This document shows, piece by piece, positions 8,095 to 14,247 of a stretch of 23,755 bases of DNA (position 1 is the first letter of the stretch; each line of letters starts with the position of its first letter). A program made the translations under genes and the position numbers. The DNA comes from JAFDVL01 sp031398365 (lineage in GTDB: Bacteria > Acidobacteriota > Blastocatellia > RBC074), in NCBI GenBank assembly GCA_031398365.1, contig JANNND010000547.1, positions 1 to 23,755 of the forward strand, written 5' to 3'. A model generated the notes under the pieces. The model saw nothing but the letters and a program-made list of their open reading frames with translations, ran no database searches and was not told the origin of the DNA.

Positions 8095-8204
8095 CCTTAC
8101 TACCTGCTTTCATTGAGGGAAATTATCGTGCGGGCGGCTCGTCCCATCCGCGCTCAGCCGCCTTGTTCTTACATCTGATTTTGCACTGGCAACGATTATT
8201 AGCG

Positions 8205-8219
8205 GGCAAGTTGCTTGCC
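8205..8219. promoter_or_regulatory. Short perfect palindrome in the moxR/hemCD divergent gap
   Basis: GGCAAG-TTG-CTTGCC is a 6-bp perfect dyad with a 3-base centre in the 268-bp gap between the divergent moxR and hemCD genes. A regulator site or small hairpin is possible. TATAAC at 8248-8253 could be a -10 element for hemCD, but no good -35 sits at the right distance, so I do not call a promoter. Confidence 0.25.
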
Positions 8220-8362
8220 TTGCTCAACCCTTAAAATCGCCGCACACTATAACGAAAGAAACTGCATGCGACAAGTTCACATGTTTAAGGATTTCATCAT
8301 TGCGTCAGGTGCCAAAAAACGTTAAGCTTGGCTTCGTGTCCCGCCTAAATTGCAATTCCAAT

Positions 8363-10546
8363 ATGCCGAACCTGATTATCGGGTCTCGTGGTAGTAAACT
8401 CGCCCTCTGGCAAGCGCACTGGGTCAAAGCTGAGCTTGAACGTTTGCACGATGGCCTCACTGTCGAAATCGAGATCATTAAAACAATGGGTGACAAGCTC
8501 ACTGAAGCATCCTTAGCGCGGATGCCAGGGAAAGGCGTGTTCACCAAAGAAATTGAAGAGGCACTGTTTAATCGCACGATTGATCTGGCGGTTCACAGCC
8601 TCAAGGATTTACCGACAACGTTGCCGGACGGTTTGCATCTGGGCGCGATCACCAAACGCGAAGATCCACGCGATGCGCTGATCGTCAACCGCCGCCTGGT
8701 CTCACGCGTCAGTTCGATTTTGAGTTTGCCCATCCACCCTCGCATCGGCACCAGCAGCCCCCGGCGCGCCGCCCAAATTCGCCACTTGCGACCGGATGCC
8801 CAAATCTTTGAATTGCGCGGCAATGTCGAAACGCGCCTGCGCAAATTGGATGAAGGTGACTTTGACGCAATCATTTTGGCGGCGGCAGGGTTGAACCGGC
8901 TGGGCTTTAGTGCGCGGATCACGCAATGTATTCCCATCAATCATTTGTTACCAGCCGTAGGGCAAGGCGCACTCGGCATCGAAACCTGCATTGAAGACGA
9001 ACGCACGAATTTGTTAGTAGATGGGCTAAATGATTGGCCCACCCGGAACGCTGTCGAAGCAGAACGCGCCTTGCTGAAAGGTTTAGGCGGTGGCTGTGCT
9101 GTTCCCATCGCAGCTTTTGGACAAGTCGAAACTGTCGCCAACAACGTGCAATTAAAACTGGAAGCGCTGGTTTGTAATGTCGCCGGAACCAAGCTCGTGC
9201 GGCACGAGGTGGTTGGGTCACAATACAAATGTGAGGAGTTGGGCAGCTTGTTGGCGCGCCATTTAATTGCCGCAGGCGCACACGAATTATTGAATGAGGA
9301 AAATGCCGAAGAAATTCCGGCTGAACAGTTCACGGAAACAGTACATAAAAGCTTTGGTCTCCCACCTAATTCTGCACGCGGACGCTCAACAATTGATGGT
9401 CAAACAACAAGTCACGGCAATCTGGCACTGGCCTACGAGCCGCTTGCCTTCCGTGCAGAGCAGCAGAATGATTTAGCAATTGCGGTACTTGACGATGAAC
9501 CAGAAGACGAACCGGAAAATCCCCTAAGCAGCGCAGCGCCTGTCAACGCGCCATTTGATGAAGCCGTATCAATGGTAGAGGAACCCGCGCCAATCCCCGC
9601 GCCAATCAATGATGCGGTGGCGTTCTTTGAGGCGGCAGAACCGATGGCGGAAGTCGCTGCTGAACCTTCCCCTCTGGAATTCCCTCCGGTCATATCGGTC
9701 ACTGAAGTTGCGACTGTAAGCAATAATGTGATTCCCCAGTCAGTTCCCGCGCAACTTTTGGCAGGCAAACGAATTATCGTGACGCGCGCGCGGCATCAAG
9801 CGGATGGTTTGGCGCAGATGCTGGGCAGCTACGGTGCAACCGTGATTCTTTGCCCCACGATTGAGATTCGTCCGCCCGACAATTGGCGCGCGGTGGATGA
9901 GGCAATCAGCAAGTTGCGCTATTACCAATGGCTGGTGTTTACCAGTTCCAATGGCGTGACCCACTTCCTGCGCCGCTTTGACGAAACAGGACACGGACGG
10001 GCAGAGCTGGCAGCTTTGAAGATTTGTTCGGTGGGCAAGAAAACAACGGATAAGCTTCAGGAAGAGCGGCTGCAAGTGGATTTGATGCCACAGAAATTTA
10101 CCGCCGAAAATCTGGCTTCGGCCTTCATTCGTAAATTTGGCGTTGGGCAGCGCATTCGTGGCACGCGGATGTTATTGCCTGCCGCCAAAACCACGCGCGA
10201 TGTAATTCGGCCTTCGCTCGAAAAGCTTGGCGTGACGGTAGATGTCGTCGAAACCTATCAAAACGTGTTGCCTGATGTGTCCACGGAAGAGATTGTGGCA
10301 CTCATCAGTCAACAGTCGGCGCATTACGTGATATTTACCAGTCCTTCAACCGTTAATAACTTGGCAGTACTGCTGGACTCGGATCAACTCACTACCCATT
10401 TGCCGCATACGCGCGTTGCCTGCATTGGCCCAGTCACGGCGAAGGCTGCCGAGCAGTGCGGACTGACAGTTCACCTCTTGCCCCAGGAACACACCACGCC
10501 GGCGATTGTGGAACTGCTGATCAAAGACAGCACCCAGTCTACTTGA
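8363..10546 (+). CDS. hemCD: HemC-HemD fusion: hydroxymethylbilane synthase / uroporphyrinogen-III synthase
   Basis: A 727-residue fusion of two consecutive enzymes of tetrapyrrole synthesis. Residues 1-305 are hydroxymethylbilane synthase: IGSRGSKLALWQAHWVK start, catalytic Asp in HSLKDLP (D82), TSSPRRAAQ, and the dipyrromethane-cofactor Cys in GLGGGCAVPI (C245). Residues about 467-727 are uroporphyrinogen-III synthase (RIIVTRARHQADGL, VFTSSNGV, IFTSPSTV, CIGPVTAKA). Between them lie about 140 residues of acidic, Pro/Ala-rich, probably disordered linker. The fusion would pass the unstable hydroxymethylbilane directly to the cyclising domain. Start: homology begins at the ATG at 8363, which has no clear Shine-Dalgarno; an in-frame TTG at 8300 has AAGGA eight bases upstream and would add 21 residues, so the true start is uncertain. 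The 3' end overlaps the convergent DUF4870 gene by 8 bases. Confidence 0.93.
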   Translation: MPNLIIGSRGSKLALWQAHWVKAELERLHDGLTVEIEIIKTMGDKLTEASLARMPGKGVFTKEIEEALFNRTIDLAVHSLKDLPTTLPDGLHLGAITKREDPRDALIVNRRLVSRVSSILSLPIHPRIGTSSPRRAAQIRHLRPDAQIFELRGNVETRLRKLDEGDFDAIILAAAGLNRLGFSARITQCIPINHLLPAVGQGALGIETCIEDERTNLLVDGLNDWPTRNAVEAERALLKGLGGGCAVPIAAFGQVETVANNVQLKLEALVCNVAGTKLVRHEVVGSQYKCEELGSLLARHLIAAGAHELLNEENAEEIPAEQFTETVHKSFGLPPNSARGRSTIDGQTTSHGNLALAYEPLAFRAEQQNDLAIAVLDDEPEDEPENPLSSAAPVNAPFDEAVSMVEEPAPIPAPINDAVAFFEAAEPMAEVAAEPSPLEFPPVISVTEVATVSNNVIPQSVPAQLLAGKRIIVTRARHQADGLAQMLGSYGATVILCPTIEIRPPDNWRAVDEAISKLRYYQWLVFTSSNGVTHFLRRFDETGHGRAELAALKICSVGKKTTDKLQEERLQVDLMPQKFTAENLASAFIRKFGVGQRIRGTRMLLPAAKTTRDVIRPSLEKLGVTVDVVETYQNVLPDVSTEEIVALISQQSAHYVIFTSPSTVNNLAVLLDSDQLTTHLPHTRVACIGPVTAKAAEQCGLTVHLLPQEHTTPAIVELLIKDSTQST

Positions 10547-10889
10547 TGAACCGCAGTGTAAACGGATAGCGATAGGAGATGCCTTCGTTGGCCTTGATCG
10601 CGGCCAGAATCATTAATATCAGCCAGCCAATTCCCAGCACAAACAAAAGCGGAATGCCAATCAAGACGAAGATCAGAATGGCCGCGACGATGGCATAGAG
10701 GGTCAGGCTAATTTGGAAGTTCAGCGCCTCCTTGCCCTGTTCATTCACAAACCAGGATTTATCTTTTTTGATCAGCCAGACCACCAATGGTCCGAGGATA
10801 TTGCCGAATGGAATCCCCGTGAACGCGGCAAATCCAGCCAAATGACAAACCAACGCCCAAGTGCGGTCATCCTTTGAAGTATCAGTCAT
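10539..10889 (-). CDS. DUF4870 family membrane protein
   Basis: A 116-residue protein with the DUF4870/Tic20-like pattern: a short cytoplasmic start with WALVCHLAGFAAF, a first membrane helix with GNILGPLVVWLIKK, FVNEQGKEALNFQISL, then two long hydrophobic helices and a basic end (YRYPFTLRFIK). The NEQGKEALNFQ motif between helices is characteristic. The function of the family is unknown. The ATG at 10889 has GAGAGG seven bases upstream; the longer open frame to 11000 overlaps the end of the GGDEF-EAL gene and is not used. It lies 107 nt downstream of that gene on the same strand and could be read with it. Confidence 0.9.
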   Translation of the reverse strand: MTDTSKDDRTWALVCHLAGFAAFTGIPFGNILGPLVVWLIKKDKSWFVNEQGKEALNFQISLTLYAIVAAILIFVLIGIPLLFVLGIGWLILMILAAIKANEGISYRYPFTLRFIK

Positions 10890-10996
10890 ACAAAAACCTC
10901 TCGTTGAATAGAAAAATGTGACGGGTAGTATGGAAGCGATACGCTCGTTTGTAAATGAGGAGGTAAGGAGAAAAACGAATTTGGGCGCGGTAGCCA

Positions 10997-13114
10997 TCAC
11001 GCGGCTTTGCGAGTCTTGACAGTGGCCTGCATTTCTTCGGCAATCAAGTTTCCGGCGTCAGCAGCAGGCATGGGGCGATGTAAAAAATACCCCTGTCCGT
11101 ACTCACACCCCAGATTGCGCAATTGCTTGATTTGCGATGAAGTCTCGACCCCTTCCGCCACGACGGACATCTTCAGATTGTGCGCGAGCGAGAGAATGGT
11201 GCGGACAATTTCGGAGCTTTCGCGAGAGGTATCCATGCGGCTTACAAAGGCGCGATCAATCTTCAGGGTATCAATCGGGAAGCGGTGCAAATGGCTGAAG
11301 GATGAGTAGCCCGTGCCGAAATCATCAATGGCCAACTGACTGCCGAGGGCCTTAAGTTCATTGAGCATTTCCGCCGCCGAATCCGAGTTTTCCATAATCA
11401 CGGTTTCAGTGATTTCCAATTTGAGAAATGGCGCGGGCAAACCGGTTTCCTGCAAAATCCCCGCGATCATTTCGATTAAATTCGGTTGCGAAAACTGCTT
11501 GCCGGACAGATTGACACTGATCGTAAGCGGTAATCCGCCGGGAGCTTTGCGCTGCCATTCACGCATTTGGCGACACGCCTCCTGTAACACCCAACGACCG
11601 ATAGGATTGATCATGCCGTTATCTTCGGCAATCGGGATAAACTCGCCCGGCCCGATAAATCCGCGCACCGGATGATTCCATCGAATCAACGCTTCGAACC
11701 CGGCCAGTCGTCCTGAATCAAACGAAACAATGGGTTGGTAATACAGGACGAATTCCTGACGGCTCAGGGCGCGGCGCAAATCCGTTTCCATCTGCATGAT
11801 GCGCAACGCCTGCTCCCGCATTTGCGGATCGAAAATCTCAAAGCGGGCTTTGCCATTTGATTTGGCACGGTGCATGGCCGTATCCGCATCACGCAGCAAA
11901 TCTTCGGCGCATTCACACAGCGATGAACTCATCGTGATGCCGATGCTGACGGTTGAAAAGACTTCGCGTTCGTCCAGCGTGATCGGTACAGCAAGAATTT
12001 TCTGAATGCGTTCGGCAACATACGCAACGTCATGTTCCTCGCGCAAATGGTCTATCAACACTACGAATTCATCGCCACCCGAACGCGCCACCAAATCGCT
12101 GGGCCGCAGAGCAGTTTCCAGACGCCGCGCAATTTCGATCAGCAATTGATCGCCGACGCGATGTCCCAGGCTATCATTGATAATCTTGAACCGATCCAAA
12201 TCCAAAAATAACACGGCAAAAACGTACTGATCGTCCAGACGCGCACGCTCCAATGAACGCCGCAAGCGTTCCATAAACGCCGGGCGATTGGGCAGCCCCG
12301 TCAACTCATCATGCAATGCCCCGTAGCGCAATTTTTCTTCGGCTTGGCGCCGCAAAGTGATGTTCGTTTGTGAGCCGACCATACGGCGTCCCTGACCGGT
12401 TTCATCGCGCACGGCCAGACCACGGCTCAGCATCCAATAATAGCTGCCATTCTGATGAAGCATGCGATGTTCGTGCTCGAAATGTTCCGATTGTCCCTCG
12501 ACATGCACGGCTAAAGCGCGTTCCAAGGCTGCATAGTCCTCCGGGTGTACGCGGCTGAACCATTCTTCCGGGCTGTTGGCGATAGCGTCTTCCGCATAAC
12601 CCAGCATGGACTTCCAGCGCGCCGAGAAAGTCACTTCATTTTTTTTCAAGTCCCAATCCCACAAGCCGTCATTCCCGCCGTGGGCCGTTAGCTCATAGCG
12701 CTCTTCACTGGCCCGCAAGGCTTCGATGGCCTGGGCTGAGCGCACCGCGCCACGAATTGCACACGCCAACAAGGCAGTTGTCAGTTGAGATTTGACCAGA
12801 TGCTCCGTGACGCCCGCCTCGCGTAAGACGACATTGAATTCCTGCTGGCCCAGTTCGGACAGCGCAATCACCGGCACTTGATTGCCACTCGCTTGCACCT
12901 CCCACAGCCATTCCAATCCTGTTAACGTTGCCCCACTGCCCATCAAACAGACGTCATAATGCGATTGCAAAAGAGCCGTTAAGGCTGCGTCATCGCGTGG
13001 CATCCAAGTCATTTCAAAGAGAGGATTCCCCACCTCGGCGAGCAAATCACACAAGACCCCAAAATCACGTTGATCTTCATCTATCACTACTACTTTGATT
13101 GGATGCTCACGCAT
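10997..13114 (-). CDS. Pseudo-receiver-PAS-GGDEF-EAL cyclic-di-GMP protein
   Basis: A 705-residue cytoplasmic signalling protein. Residues 1-120 have a response-regulator receiver fold (VVVIDEDQRD with acidic D12/E13, S86, K108), but the phospho-acceptor position in YDVCLMGSG is Gly (G59), so it should not be phosphorylated in the usual way. A PAS domain follows at about 135-260 (WDWDLKKNEVTFSARWKSML). GGDEF is intact at 346-350, with an RxxD inhibitory site (RPSD, 337-340) five residues upstream. The EAL domain at about 440-700 keeps EALIRW (474-), LKLEITE, IDDFGTGYSS, LKIDRAF and VVAEGVET. It should be able both to make and to break c-di-GMP. A close paralogue lies divergently at 14248. The ribosome binding site is weak (GAAG). 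Confidence 0.93.
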   Translation of the reverse strand: MREHPIKVVVIDEDQRDFGVLCDLLAEVGNPLFEMTWMPRDDAALTALLQSHYDVCLMGSGATLTGLEWLWEVQASGNQVPVIALSELGQQEFNVVLREAGVTEHLVKSQLTTALLACAIRGAVRSAQAIEALRASEERYELTAHGGNDGLWDWDLKKNEVTFSARWKSMLGYAEDAIANSPEEWFSRVHPEDYAALERALAVHVEGQSEHFEHEHRMLHQNGSYYWMLSRGLAVRDETGQGRRMVGSQTNITLRRQAEEKLRYGALHDELTGLPNRPAFMERLRRSLERARLDDQYVFAVLFLDLDRFKIINDSLGHRVGDQLLIEIARRLETALRPSDLVARSGGDEFVVLIDHLREEHDVAYVAERIQKILAVPITLDEREVFSTVSIGITMSSSLCECAEDLLRDADTAMHRAKSNGKARFEIFDPQMREQALRIMQMETDLRRALSRQEFVLYYQPIVSFDSGRLAGFEALIRWNHPVRGFIGPGEFIPIAEDNGMINPIGRWVLQEACRQMREWQRKAPGGLPLTISVNLSGKQFSQPNLIEMIAGILQETGLPAPFLKLEITETVIMENSDSAAEMLNELKALGSQLAIDDFGTGYSSFSHLHRFPIDTLKIDRAFVSRMDTSRESSEIVRTILSLAHNLKMSVVAEGVETSSQIKQLRNLGCEYGQGYFLHRPMPAADAGNLIAEEMQATVKTRKAA

Positions 13115-13377
13115 AGCTTCAGAAAAGATTCCCTTGTGGATGAGTGTGGCTGCCGCAAAAAGCAGAAAGCTGCAAGGTCTTCGGTCAAGTGAGAAGCGGC
13201 GCTTACGCTGTGAACAAAGACTGTACTAGCGGGTAATGATTGGGTTGATTAAGAGGTACCGAAAAGATTCAAATGAGCCTGAGCGCAAGAATAGCGAGGC
13301 CATTTATAAAGATCAAGACAAATCTTAGCTCGTCCTAGATTCTCCTTGCATCAAGGCCCCAAAGGGAATTATTCATC

Positions 13378-13554
13378 TTACCAAGCTGTGTTTACCGCCG
13401 CGATCATGATGGCTAACAAACCAATCCCCAACGCCAGGCGGGTGATCAAATGTGGTGGAGGCGCAGCAAACTGATAACTAAAGCGCCATTCATGCTCAGC
13501 CGCTGCCGGTAAAGTGACAGTTGACGGAGAGGATGATTCAGACAATTGTGACAC
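13378..13554 (-). CDS. Small tail-anchored membrane protein (58 aa)
   Basis: A 58-residue protein starting at GTG (13552-13554) and ending in TAA (13378-13380). AAGGAG sits at 13560-13565, five bases before the GTG, one of the best ribosome binding sites in the window. The first 20 residues are Ser/Pro-rich (SQLSESSSPSTV), followed by EHEWRFSYQF, APPPH and one hydrophobic helix at about residues 38-55 ending AVNTAW. The layout, a soluble N terminus with a C-terminal membrane anchor, suggests a small membrane-bound accessory protein. I do not recognise a family. It lies 263 nt upstream of the receiver-PAS-GGDEF-EAL gene on the same strand and might be transcribed with it. Being real is inferred from the ribosome binding site and the clean helix. 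Confidence 0.6.
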   Translation of the reverse strand: MSQLSESSSPSTVTLPAAAEHEWRFSYQFAAPPPHLITRLALGIGLLAIMIAAVNTAW

Positions 13555-14247
13555 AGAGACTCCTTACAAATATTGGATGGTGAGAACAATGATGAAACCT
13601 TTGTATAGGGTTGAGGTGAGAGCGGGGCGGTTCACATAACCAGACCCAGAGCATACGCAGCCACTGGGCGAAGATCAAGATAAAAAATAACGCGCAAGAC
13701 CCGCCCTTGCGTGTGTTTTTCCCCCCAGAGTGACCGAACGCATTTCGACCTGCCAGCCTATAGGTCACAGCCCGCCGCATTTTCGGACGATTCAGTTGTC
13801 ATAATTTCATCACTCTTTTAGTGGTCTTCTATAACACTATTGGCACTGGCCTTGCCCATACTTACATCCAAGGGCGACTCGAAAGAAGCCCAGATGAATG
13901 CGTGCTGCGTGCTTACGAGAATCTGAAGGAAAGTCCAATTTGCTTAAAAAAGCCAAGTATTAGGCAAATTCCTATCTCCTTTCCGGTGCTGTTATGCAGC
14001 CTTACATTTACGTCCCTATTCCCCGATTCAGGCCACGACTCTGACATAAAGCGGCAATGGTTCCCTGACAATTTTTGCGATTACATTTGCTCCTAATGCC
14101 TTACTTTCTTTTCGTCTGCCGGATTCCCAATCACGGCGTAGCGGAAACCGTAACAGCCCTCCTCTTTGATCAAGCCAGTTGGCTGAGCCAAGGTCACCGA
14201 TGACTTCTCTATGCCAACTTGTTATTGCCAAGATGCAATAGATATTT
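13555..14247. other. Gap upstream of the two c-di-GMP genes
   Basis: About 690 bases without a supported gene. It holds a bidirectional terminator-like hairpin (13690-13714), a nested inverted repeat around 13928-13984, and on the minus strand a 43-codon open stretch (14093-14221) without ATG that reads like protein (GCYGFRYAVIGNPADEKKV). The longer frames here (13538-13780 minus, 13821-14096 plus, 14028-14519 minus) lack ribosome binding sites and family resemblance. Confidence 0.5.
13690..13720. terminator. Bidirectional terminator-like hairpin
   Basis: CGCAAG (13693-13698) pairs with CTTGCG (13706-13711) around a 7-nt loop; flanking bases extend the stem to 9 bp including one G-T pair. 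TTTTT follows on the plus strand (13716-13720), and on the minus strand a run of six Ts follows a few bases after the stem (13682-13687). No recognised gene ends here on either strand. On the minus strand it would insulate the small membrane-protein gene that starts 136 nt further on. Confidence 0.5.

Noticed and set aside
8220..8253. Sigma-70 promoter for hemCD with TATAAC as -10
   Set aside because: No acceptable -35 hexamer at 16-18 bases; spacing to the nearest TTG-like hexamer is 22.
13538..13780. 80-codon minus-strand frame with a hydrophobic segment
   Set aside because: It runs through the terminator hairpin and overlaps the better-supported 58-residue gene in another frame.
13821..14096. 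91-codon plus-strand frame starting at GTG
   Set aside because: No ribosome binding site, no recognisable motif, and it passes through the nested inverted repeat.
14060..14240. Possible c-di-GMP (GEMM) or cobalamin riboswitch before the membrane c-di-GMP gene
   Set aside because: The conserved motifs of these classes could not be placed on either strand.
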